Assembly: GCA_025928215.1 (NCBI GenBank)
Contig: JAICJW010000318.1
Span: 1 to 5,328 of the forward strand
Origin: Chloroflexia bacterium
GTDB taxonomy: Bacteria; Chloroflexota; Chloroflexia; Thermomicrobiales; JALYUS01
Direction: 5' to 3'
DNA: 5,328 nucleotides
Shown: one piece after another, positions 1-4,378 of the stretch
Layout of the letters: each line of letters opens with the position of its first letter
How positions within the stretch are numbered: position 1 is the stretch's first letter
Translations under genes and position numbers: made by a program
Notes under the pieces: model-generated
The model's input: only the letters and a program-made list of their open reading frames with translations
Told to the model about the DNA's origin: nothing
Database searches by the model: none

Positions 1-40
1 AGAGGATCCGCTTCTGATCTGCGTGCCCGGCCATTTCCAT
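1..40 (-). CDS. 5' end of an unidentified gene, cut by the left edge of the window
   Basis: Only the first 13 codons are inside the window: reading leftward from 40 they give MEMAGHADQKRIL, open to the edge. The start is chosen because a strong ribosome binding site (AAGGAG on the minus strand, 52-47) lies 6 bases upstream of the ATG, and a good minus-strand promoter (119-89) lies further back with a short leader. A second ATG two codons in (34-32) would be an alternative start. The product cannot be identified from 13 residues. The ending KRIL is the kind of sequence that precedes the acidic pair of a response-regulator receiver domain (compare MKTRILVVDDD of the divergent gene at 484), but this is only a guess. 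The gene is divergent from the response regulator and shares a roughly 440-base control region with it. Confidence 0.6.
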   Translation of the reverse strand, partial: MEMAGHADQKRIL

Positions 41-88
41 CTAACGCTCCTTGCCAGAGGCGACCTGTAGGCATTTTGTCTGACGAAC

Positions 89-119
89 AGTATACCACAT
101 GCAATGCGTCTCCTGTCAA
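89..119 (-). promoter_or_regulatory. Leftward promoter for the left-edge gene
   Basis: On the minus strand there is a perfect -35 TTGACA (119-114) and a -10 TATACT (94-89) separated by 19 bases. The -10 is preceded by TGG, giving an extended -10 (TGn). The spacing is 2 bases longer than ideal, which the extended -10 may offset. The predicted transcript starts near 82 and gives a leader of about 40 bases ahead of the ATG at 40. The consensus is from sigma-70 knowledge; the match is seen directly, and activity is inferred. Confidence 0.55.
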
Positions 120-126
120 AGGAGGC
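108..126. repeat. Small hairpin overlapping the leftward -35 box
   Basis: CTCCT (110-114) and AGGAG (120-124) pair around a 5-base loop, extended by a G-T and a G-C pair to 108/126. The AGGAGG it creates looks like a ribosome binding site on the plus strand, but no start codon follows at a workable distance. The hairpin overlaps the TTGACA of the minus-strand promoter, so it could be part of an operator or be incidental. Confidence 0.3.
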
Positions 127-244
127 CCAATTCTCAGTCGCGTATATACCCGTATTCGATTTTCTCGAACGTATGCAGTCGCGGGCATAGAGGGTAGCGG
201 TGCGACGGCATGAAGGCGGTTGACACGATGTGGCACGAATAGAC

Positions 245-269
245 GAATTGCACAACTGTGTCAGAATTC
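245..269. promoter_or_regulatory. Possible operator upstream of the response regulator promoter
   Basis: An imperfect dyad is present: GAATT (245-249) with AATTC (265-269), and inside it CACA (251-254) with TGTG (257-260). The spacing is not symmetric: 1 base on the left arm and 4 on the right. It ends 15 bases before the candidate -35 at 285, a position compatible with an activator or autoregulatory site. Its TTGCACAA core (248-255) also occurs at 2330-2337 in the half-site array before the small gene. The binding protein is unknown. Confidence 0.3.
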
Positions 270-284
270 CTGGCATGAAGTGCC

Positions 285-313
285 TTGTATCTGTCACCAG
301 GACAACATAGAAT
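285..313 (+). promoter_or_regulatory. Rightward promoter for the response regulator
   Basis: A -35-like TTGTAT (285-290) is followed after exactly 17 bases by TAGAAT (308-313), a five-of-six match to the -10 consensus. Transcription would start near 320, leaving a leader of about 164 bases before the ATG at 484. CCTGG (269-273) and CCAGG (297-301) bracket the -35 as a small inverted pair. This is the best plus-strand promoter I see upstream of the regulator, but the -35 is weak. Confidence 0.4.
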
Positions 314-446
314 CAGCAAAGTACCGGTAATGTGATCTGGTGTACGTACAAAACGGCTTGCCTAACTATATGCTCAACTTTCGCCGCGTGTGATTACGGC
401 GTTGCGCCCTGTCGTGAGGAACGAAGGTAGCGAGGAGCCGGAACAA

Positions 447-479
447 GGGCATCGTGACGCCCGCTTTCGGGAAAGGGAG
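447..479 (+). promoter_or_regulatory. Overlapping leader hairpins and ribosome binding site of the response regulator
   Basis: Two short stems compete for the same bases. GGGC (447-450) can pair with GCCC (459-462), or CCCG (460-463) can pair with CGGG (468-471). The second hairpin ends directly before the ribosome binding site AGGGAG (474-479). An earlier stem GGCG/CGCC sits at 398-408. Each stem is only 4 base pairs, so regulatory meaning is speculative; the ribosome binding site itself is clear. Confidence 0.3.
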
Positions 480-483
480 ACGC

Positions 484-1203
484 ATGAAGACACGAATTCT
501 CGTCGTTGATGATGATTCACTCCGCTGTAAGATGCTCTCTTTCGTACTCGTGGATGCTGGGTATGAGGCATCTATCCTCGGGGATTGCCGCACGGTGAAT
601 CATTATCTCCAGCAAAACACCGTTGACCTCATCCTCCTCGATCTTTCCTTGCCATTCGGTGGTGGGTTGGGTTTGTGTGCGCAATTGCGGCGAGACCACG
701 GCGATATACCCGTTATTCTGATCAGCGAGCGCGTCGGAACGACTGATCTCGTGAGAGGATTCAACCAGGGGGCGGATGACTATATCACGCGACCGTACGA
801 ACCCGCCGAGCTTCTCGCGCGCGCGCAGGCGGTGCTTCGCCGCTATCGTCTCATCGAGCGGCATCTTTTCGGTGCCTTAGTCAAGGTCGGCGAGACAAGC
901 CTTGACTTAGGGCGACTTTCATTCACCGCCGCTTCCGGACACTCAGTCATTGTCACACCGACGGAGATGCGCATTCTCGAGTGCCTGATGCGCAGCGCGA
1001 ATGCCGTGATCTCGCGGGAAAAGCTCATAGTGGAAACATGGGGCTACGATTCAGATAGTGCCGATAACCGTGTTGATGTCTACATCCGCCGCCTGCGTCG
1101 GAAGATCGAGAGTCATCCGCAAGATCGCCACTTGATCCGCACGGTGCGAGGCATCGGCTATGTATTCCAGGGTGAATCGAGTGAGCAGGGCTATTCCGCG
1201 TAG
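484..1203 (+). CDS. OmpR/PhoB-family two-component response regulator
   Basis: This gene encodes a 239-residue cytoplasmic DNA-binding regulator. An N-terminal receiver domain (about 3-120) has the acidic pocket D9-D10-D11, the phospho-acceptor D53 in VDLILLDLSLP, the switch Ser S81 and aromatic Y100. A C-terminal winged-helix domain (about 134-229) contains the family motif TPTEMRILECL and ends with VDVYIRRLRRKIE and TVRGIGYVF, which form the DNA-reading helix and wing. Length is normal for the family. The start at 484 is preferred over GTG at 454 because AGGGAG lies 4 bases upstream and translation then begins MKTRILVVDDD. Odd points: the near-invariant receiver lysine before proline is arginine (R103 in ITRPY), and the usual MDG after the phospho-aspartate is replaced by a glycine run (FGGG). 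No histidine kinase is visible next to it, so its partner and regulon are unknown. Family assignment is secure; target genes are not. Confidence 0.95.
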   Translation: MKTRILVVDDDSLRCKMLSFVLVDAGYEASILGDCRTVNHYLQQNTVDLILLDLSLPFGGGLGLCAQLRRDHGDIPVILISERVGTTDLVRGFNQGADDYITRPYEPAELLARAQAVLRRYRLIERHLFGALVKVGETSLDLGRLSFTAASGHSVIVTPTEMRILECLMRSANAVISREKLIVETWGYDSDSADNRVDVYIRRLRRKIESHPQDRHLIRTVRGIGYVFQGESSEQGYSA

Positions 1204-1375
1204 AACGAAGGCCGCCTCGACCCCGAGCGGGAATCTCGCGCAGAGAAAGCGGCGTCGCCATCGTTGGTGACATGACCGCGACCGGCTGCGAGAGGCGACC
1301 GAGGCATTGCTCGCTCACTGTACCGAGCATTTCCATGCGGATATCGGGCCAGCCTTTCATGGATACGCGAATTTT
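1204..1375. other. Intergenic spacer after the response regulator, no gene seen
   Basis: About 170 bases with no supported gene. The open frame continuing upstream from the dehydrogenase (from 1272) reads as low-quality sequence without family similarity. The strongest structure is a 6-bp hairpin, TGCTCG (1308-1313) with CGAGCA (1324-1329), followed by TTTCC. This could be a weak terminator for the regulator. A shorter stem CTCG/CGAG lies at 1216-1227. Confidence 0.4.
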
Positions 1376-1401
1376 TGCTATCCTGCTCCGGTATGAAGGA
1401 G
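1376..1401 (+). promoter_or_regulatory. Extended -10 promoter and ribosome binding site of the uronate dehydrogenase-like gene
   Basis: TGCTATCCT (1376-1384) is an extended -10 element (TGn plus TATCCT) preceded by a T-rich run. A recognisable -35 is absent; TTCATG (1356-1361) is at the right distance but poor. Transcription would begin near 1391, just ahead of the ribosome binding site AAGGAG (1396-1401), giving a very short leader to the ATG at 1410. The promoter is inferred; the ribosome binding site is clear. Confidence 0.4.
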
Positions 1402-1409
1402 CGGAAGCG

Positions 1410-2159
1410 ATGAAAAAAGTATTGATGACCGGCGCGAGTGGGAAGATCGGTGTGTCCCTCAGGGAATTGCTGAAGGATCGGTATGCGCTTCGCTTGCAGG
1501 AGCGGCCAGGCGGGAAACCTGTTGGCCCCGCGCGGGCGGGTGAGGAGATCGCGCACACAGATCTCACTGACATGGACGGGATGCGCGCCGCCGTACATGG
1601 CTGCGATGCCGTCATCCATCTCGCGGCCTCCTCCGCCGTGCAGACGCCGTGGGAGGACGCGCTCACGAATAACATCGTCGGCCAGTACACCCTGCTGGAG
1701 GCGATGCGGCACGAGGGCGTGCCGCGTATGGTCTTCGCGACGACGAATCACGTCACGGGATACTACGAACTGAAGGGTCGCCCCTGCTATCCGGACATGC
1801 CGGTCCGCCCCGATGGTTACTATGGCGCATCCAAGGCGTTCGGCGAGGCGCTCGCCCGCCTCTATGTGGACGAGCACGGCCTGGAAGTGATCTGTCTGCG
1901 TATCGGCTCGTGGCTGCCCCAGCCGGAGAATGTCCGCAATCTCAGTACCTGGCTCTCCCCGCGCGACATGGCGCAACTGGCGTGGCGCGCCATCGAGACG
2001 ACGCTGACCTGGGGCATCTTCTACGCGATTTCCGGCAATACCCGCCGCTACTGGGACATCGGCCCGACACAGGAGCAACTCGGCTACACGCCCGAGGACG
2101 ACGCTGAACACTATGCCGCCCAGATCGAGGGCACCGGCTTCCATCGCGCCGGGAGCTGA
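1410..2159 (+). CDS. Uronate dehydrogenase-like NAD-dependent short-chain dehydrogenase
   Basis: The product is a 249-residue cytoplasmic oxidoreductase of the extended short-chain dehydrogenase/epimerase superfamily. The N-terminal nucleotide-binding motif is GASGKIG (8-14), E31 at the end of the second strand suggests preference for NAD, and the catalytic pair is Y138 and K142 in YGASK. The segment TTNHVTGYY (111-119), then VRPDGYYG, LRIGS and NLSTWLS, match my memory of Agrobacterium-type uronate dehydrogenase, which oxidises D-galacturonate or D-glucuronate to the aldarolactone. That family is about 265 residues, so length fits. The start at 1410 has AAGGAG 8 bases upstream and begins directly at the Rossmann strand; an open frame further upstream adds an unconserved stretch. 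The gene appears monocistronic, with its own promoter and a hairpin 9 bases after the stop. Superfamily assignment is certain, uronate specificity likely but unproven; another sugar epimerase or dehydrogenase is the alternative. Confidence 0.85.
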   Translation: MKKVLMTGASGKIGVSLRELLKDRYALRLQERPGGKPVGPARAGEEIAHTDLTDMDGMRAAVHGCDAVIHLAASSAVQTPWEDALTNNIVGQYTLLEAMRHEGVPRMVFATTNHVTGYYELKGRPCYPDMPVRPDGYYGASKAFGEALARLYVDEHGLEVICLRIGSWLPQPENVRNLSTWLSPRDMAQLAWRAIETTLTWGIFYAISGNTRRYWDIGPTQEQLGYTPEDDAEHYAAQIEGTGFHRAGS

Positions 2160-2167
2160 CCGAAACC

Positions 2168-2210
2168 GGGGAACATCGCGAAGGCATGCACGGCCTTCGC
2201 GATGCTCCCC
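2168..2210 (+). terminator. Strong hairpin after the uronate dehydrogenase-like gene
   Basis: An 18-position stem (2168-2185 with 2193-2210) has 17 pairs and one mismatch (A2173/C2205) around a 7-base loop. The core is CATCGCGAAGGC with its exact complement. It begins 9 bases after the stop codon at 2159, the expected place for a transcript end. No T-run follows, so it is not a classical intrinsic terminator; it may stop transcription weakly or protect the 3' end of the message. Confidence 0.65.
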
Positions 2211-2304
2211 ACTCCATCATGGGCAGATCGCCAGAGAAGCGATTGTCGCTTTGTTCACCTATCCAAATCCGATCATCACCCGCGAACGTACGCATAAAAC
2301 AGCA

Positions 2305-2338
2305 CACAATTTCCTAACATTGTGAACAGTTGCACAAT
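2305..2338. promoter_or_regulatory. Three evenly spaced alternating half-sites, probable operator
   Basis: CACAAT (2305-2310), ATTGTG (2319-2324) and CACAAT (2333-2338) follow each other with exactly 8 bases between them, so adjacent sites form two overlapping 20-bp inverted repeats sharing the middle arm. The pitch is 14 bp. The last half-site overlaps the -35 TTGCAC (2330-2335) of the downstream promoter. This arrangement suggests cooperative binding of a dimeric regulator, more easily as a repressor because it covers the -35. The regulator is unknown; the shared TTGCACAA at 248-255 gives a weak hint at the response regulator or another local regulator. Confidence 0.5.
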
Positions 2339-2358
2339 CCATGCGGGCGTGCTATGGT
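2330..2358 (+). promoter_or_regulatory. Promoter for the small gene and perhaps the flavin reductase
   Basis: The -35 TTGCAC (2330-2335) and the extended -10 TGCTATGGT (2350-2358, hexamer TATGGT at 2353-2358) are separated by exactly 17 bases. The start of transcription is expected near 2365, giving a leader of about 78 bases to the ATG at 2443. The -10 has the same TGCTAT core as the one proposed at 1376. The -35 lies inside the half-site array, which points to regulation. Confidence 0.5.
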
Positions 2359-2442
2359 CTTCATCGGATGGAATCGTGCTGCCCGTGGTGGCGTGATTCT
2401 TTCTCGATAGTACGGCAGTGATGCCGGGAAAGGGACATATTG

Positions 2443-2613
2443 ATGATGGACAGACAGAAAATGCGGGCGGGTATCCGCGCGTTCGGGCGGGCGGTCCTCT
2501 CGCCGCTCGGGGATGTCGAGCGGACGGTGGAGTTTGCGGCACACTGGCAGCAGCACCTCATCCGCACGGACGCCCTGCCGGAGGCACGGCGGGAGCGGCG
2601 CGGCGAGCGCTAA
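2443..2613 (+). CDS. Small basic protein of 56 residues, unrecognised
   Basis: I do not recognise this protein. It runs from MMDRQKMRAGIRAFG to the arginine-rich end RRERRGER. It is rich in Arg, has no evident membrane segment, and its middle (VERTVEFAAHWQQHL, about 25-39) could form an amphipathic helix. Evidence that it is a gene: AGGGA (2431-2435) stands 7 bases before the ATG, 49 of its 56 codons end in G or C as expected in this GC-rich genome, a promoter with an operator-like array lies upstream, and a strong hairpin follows 24 bases after the stop. The second ATG at 2446 could also be the start. Its neighbour downstream is the flavin reductase, 154 bases away, possibly on the same transcript. 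No function is proposed. The risk is that this is a chance open frame in GC-rich DNA. Confidence 0.6.
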   Translation: MMDRQKMRAGIRAFGRAVLSPLGDVERTVEFAAHWQQHLIRTDALPEARRERRGER

Positions 2614-2636
2614 GCAACGTATCATATTGAGAGAAC

Positions 2637-2663
2637 GGGCCGGGAGAGTATCTCTCCCGGCTC
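2637..2663 (+). terminator. Perfect hairpin after the small gene
   Basis: GCCGGGAGAG (2639-2648) pairs perfectly with CTCTCCCGGC (2652-2661) around the triloop TAT, with a G-U and a G-C pair extending the stem to 2637/2663. It lies 24 bases after the stop of the small gene. A C/T-rich but not T-only stretch follows, so termination strength is uncertain. It could separate the small gene from the flavin reductase or act as an RNA processing signal within one transcript. Confidence 0.5.
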
Positions 2664-2673
2664 ATCGCCTCTC

Positions 2674-2695
2674 TCTCGCCCCGGATGCGGGGAGA
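2674..2695. repeat. Second hairpin between small gene and flavin reductase
   Basis: CCCC (2679-2682) pairs with GGGG (2689-2692) around a 6-base loop, and TCT (2674-2676) with AGA (2693-2695) flanks it across an internal loop. Together with the hairpin at 2637-2663 it makes a tandem of CTCTC/GAGAG-type palindromes. This resembles dispersed intergenic palindromes of GC-rich environmental bacteria, but one copy cannot establish a repeat family. Confidence 0.3.
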
Positions 2696-2767
2696 CGGAC
2701 AAATCGCGTACCATCCCGGACAGTGGCGATACAGCATGATGCGGGATCGCAGGTGGAAGGAAACGCG

Positions 2768-3268
2768 ATGGGCACCACGGATACACAAACGTTCGACGCC
2801 GAAGCGTTCGGGCGGGCAGTGGGGCGGTTTGCGGCGGGAGTGACGGTCGTGACGACACGGAGCGCGCGCGGCTTCCGGGGGATCACGGCGAGCAGTTTCT
2901 CCTTCGTCTCGCTCGCGCCGCCGCTCGTCCTCGTCTGCGTGCTCGCCACCTCGTCGTTCATCCCGACGATTGAGGAGGCGGGCGCGTTCGCGGTCAATGT
3001 GCTGCCGGAGGACGACGAGTTCCTCGCTGACCGTTTCGCCAATCGCGCGCCGCTCGTCAATGCCACCTTCAGCGGTGTGCCGTATCACACGGCGATCACG
3101 GGCGCGCCGCTCCCGCGGGATGCCATCGCCTGGTTCGATTGTCGCCTCCATGCCGCCTATCCGGGCGGCGACCATCGCATCTTCGTCGGCGAAGTCGCCG
3201 CCTTCGGCGAGCGTGAGGGCGAACCGCTGCTCGTCTACCGCAGCCGCTACGCCCGCCTGACGCTCTGA
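2768..3268 (+). CDS. Flavin reductase-like FMN-binding protein
   Basis: The gene encodes a 166-residue cytoplasmic protein of the flavin reductase-like split-barrel family. Relatives bind FMN or FAD and use NAD(P)H to supply reduced flavin to a separate monooxygenase (HpaC, RutF type). The diagnostic stretch is AAGVTVVTT (22-30), then GITASSFSFVSLAPPLVLVC (38-57), FAVNVLP (74-80), and DHRIFVGEVAAF (135-146), the conserved strand near the C-terminus. Length is typical for the family. The start at 2768 has AAGGA 6 bases upstream; the frame is open further left but that part is not family-like. It may be read from the promoter at 2330-2358 through the small gene, since I see no good promoter of its own. 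No monooxygenase is visible in the window, so its partner and substrate cannot be named. It converges on homoserine dehydrogenase. Confidence 0.9.
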   Translation: MGTTDTQTFDAEAFGRAVGRFAAGVTVVTTRSARGFRGITASSFSFVSLAPPLVLVCVLATSSFIPTIEEAGAFAVNVLPEDDEFLADRFANRAPLVNATFSGVPYHTAITGAPLPRDAIAWFDCRLHAAYPGGDHRIFVGEVAAFGEREGEPLLVYRSRYARLTL

Positions 3269-3270
3269 GT

Positions 3271-3341
3271 GGACAGTGCGCAATGTCGTCCTGCTGTCTG
3301 CTGTCTATCGCCCACTACTCACTGCTCACTATTCACTGTCC
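3271..3341. repeat. 7-base iterations between convergent genes
   Basis: The gap between two convergent genes consists of short iterated units. CTGCTGT occurs twice in tandem (3291-3304), then come four 7-base units ending in CACT: GCCCACT, ACTCACT, GCTCACT and ATTCACT (3310-3337). GGACAGTG (3271-3278) is the exact reverse complement of CACTGTCC (3334-3341), so the ends can pair. The array runs into the last codons and stop (3331-3329) of homoserine dehydrogenase. Similar CACT iterations are familiar from intergenic DNA of some environmental bacteria; a bidirectional transcript-end role is possible but unproven. Confidence 0.6.
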
Positions 3342-4363
3342 GCGATGTGGAGAATGTCGGCGAGGACGCCGTAGGCGGTCTGCGGCGTGCCGCCATCGTA
3401 CTCGCCGATGGCGAGATCGCCCATTGTGTCGGTGCGGAGGATGAGCATATTGGAGGTGCCCGCCAGCGTGGCGAGCGGATCGGCGAGCGGCAGGGCGCGC
3501 GGTACGACGCGGCCATGCGGCGTGCCATCCCGCGCCTCCCATGCCTCCGCGACCAGTTTGATCGCCGTGCCCGCCGCTGTCGCCGCCCGGAGATCGTCCG
3601 CCGTGATGTCGCCGATGCCGGTACGCTCGATGTCGGCGGGGCGCACGTCGGCGTCCATCAGCGCGTTCATCAGCGCGCAGACCTTCACCGTCGCGTCCCA
3701 GCCGTCGAGATCATACGACGGATCGGCCTCCGCGACGCCACGCCGTTGCGCCTCCGCGACCGCCTCCGCCAGCGTTTGTCCTGCCGTCATCATCGTCAGG
3801 ACGAGGTTCGAGGTGCTGTTGACGACGCCCCGGAAGCCGCGCACCTTCGTCGCGGGCAGCGCCTTCTCAACGAGGGCGAAGATTGGCGCGCCGTCCATCA
3901 CCGCCGACTCGAAGCGAAACTGGCGATGCTGGCTGAGGGCGAGATCGCGCAGGCGGCGATAGCCATACGCAACCGGCCCTTTATTCGCCGTGACAACGTG
4001 CTTGCCGTTGCGTAAAGCCGTCTCGCAGTGGCGAATGGCGGGTTGGCCGCTCTCCGGTGCGAGCGGGCTAAGTTCGACGATGATATCGGCGGGCACGGTG
4101 GCGATGAAGGCGGGGATGGCGATGGCCCCGGTCAGCGCTCCCGGTAACGTCGCCGCCGGATCATCCTCGATCGCCGCGACCGTCCGCGCCAAATCCACGC
4201 CGTCGGGCGCGATGATCGTGCCATGCCGCGCGGTGGCGATCCCCGTTACACTCACATCGAGATGGTACTGTTGATAGAGCACATCCGCCCGCTGATCGAG
4301 CAAATCCGCCAGCGCCTGCCCGACATTCCCGAACCCCACCAGCGCCACCCGCACCGTCCGCAT
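3329..4363 (-). CDS. hom: Homoserine dehydrogenase, short form without ACT domain
   Basis: The 344-residue enzyme reduces L-aspartate 4-semialdehyde to L-homoserine with NAD(P)H, the branch-point step toward threonine and methionine, in the cytoplasm. The N-terminal Rossmann fold has GFGNVG (10-15), followed by VVTANKGP (123-130, with conserved K128). The catalytic domain shows VVNSTSNLVLT (180-190) and EADPSYDLDGWDATVK (212-227), whose acidic residues and K227 match the family active site. It ends near residue 340 and so lacks the C-terminal ACT domain that mediates threonine feedback in longer forms (about 430 residues). The start at 4363 has GGGAG (4374-4370) 6 bases upstream. The last residues ADSE and the stop fall within CACT-type iterations. 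A 179-bp inverted-repeat element sits directly upstream, between it and the GH2 gene on the same strand. No other threonine-pathway gene is visible. Confidence 0.93.
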   Translation of the reverse strand: MRTVRVALVGFGNVGQALADLLDQRADVLYQQYHLDVSVTGIATARHGTIIAPDGVDLARTVAAIEDDPAATLPGALTGAIAIPAFIATVPADIIVELSPLAPESGQPAIRHCETALRNGKHVVTANKGPVAYGYRRLRDLALSQHRQFRFESAVMDGAPIFALVEKALPATKVRGFRGVVNSTSNLVLTMMTAGQTLAEAVAEAQRRGVAEADPSYDLDGWDATVKVCALMNALMDADVRPADIERTGIGDITADDLRAATAAGTAIKLVAEAWEARDGTPHGRVVPRALPLADPLATLAGTSNMLILRTDTMGDLAIGEYDGGTPQTAYGVLADILHIADSE

Positions 4364-4378
4364 CTATCGCTCCCAGAT

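Larger units (their letters stand above)
41..483. other. Divergent intergenic control region, no gene seen
   Basis: This stretch of about 440 bases separates the left-edge minus-strand gene from the response regulator. I find no convincing coding frame in it: the open frames are short, have poor codon patterns and lack ribosome binding sites. It is visibly richer in A and T than the genes to the right. It holds a leftward promoter (119-89), a rightward promoter (285-313), a dyad-like site (245-269) and a leader of about 160 bases before the regulator start. TGACAC (221-226) and GTGTCA (258-263) form a further inverted pair. A perfect TTGACA on the plus strand (220-225) has only a poor -10 partner (ACGAAT, 243-248). 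Confidence 0.6.

Noticed and set aside
32..40. Nine-base match CATTTCCAT at 32-40 and 1328-1336
   Set aside because: The similarity does not extend to either side, and a 9-base match is plausible by chance in a window of this size.
332..350. CRP-like TGTGA site upstream of the response regulator
   Set aside because: Only one half (TGTGATC) is present; the matching TCACA half at the right distance is absent.
370..393. Seven-codon leader peptide candidate before the response regulator (MLNFRRV)
   Set aside because: It has no ribosome binding site and no attenuator-like codon run; it is most likely chance.
1025..2144. Long minus-strand open frames (1025-1690 and 1191-2144)
   Set aside because: They run antisense to the clear uronate dehydrogenase-like gene, have Arg/Ala-rich low-quality translations, no suitable start signals, and are expected in GC-rich DNA.
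2558..3283. Minus-strand open frame of 241 codons opposite the flavin reductase
   Set aside because: It is an antisense shadow of the flavin reductase; the plus-strand frame carries the recognised motifs and ribosome binding site.
3269..3345. CRISPR array at the 7-base iterations
   Set aside because: Units are 7 bases with no spacers, far too short and too regular for a CRISPR array.
3269..4015. Plus-strand open frame of 248 codons
   Set aside because: It begins in the repeat junction and is antisense to homoserine dehydrogenase; the translation is Arg-rich with no family signature.
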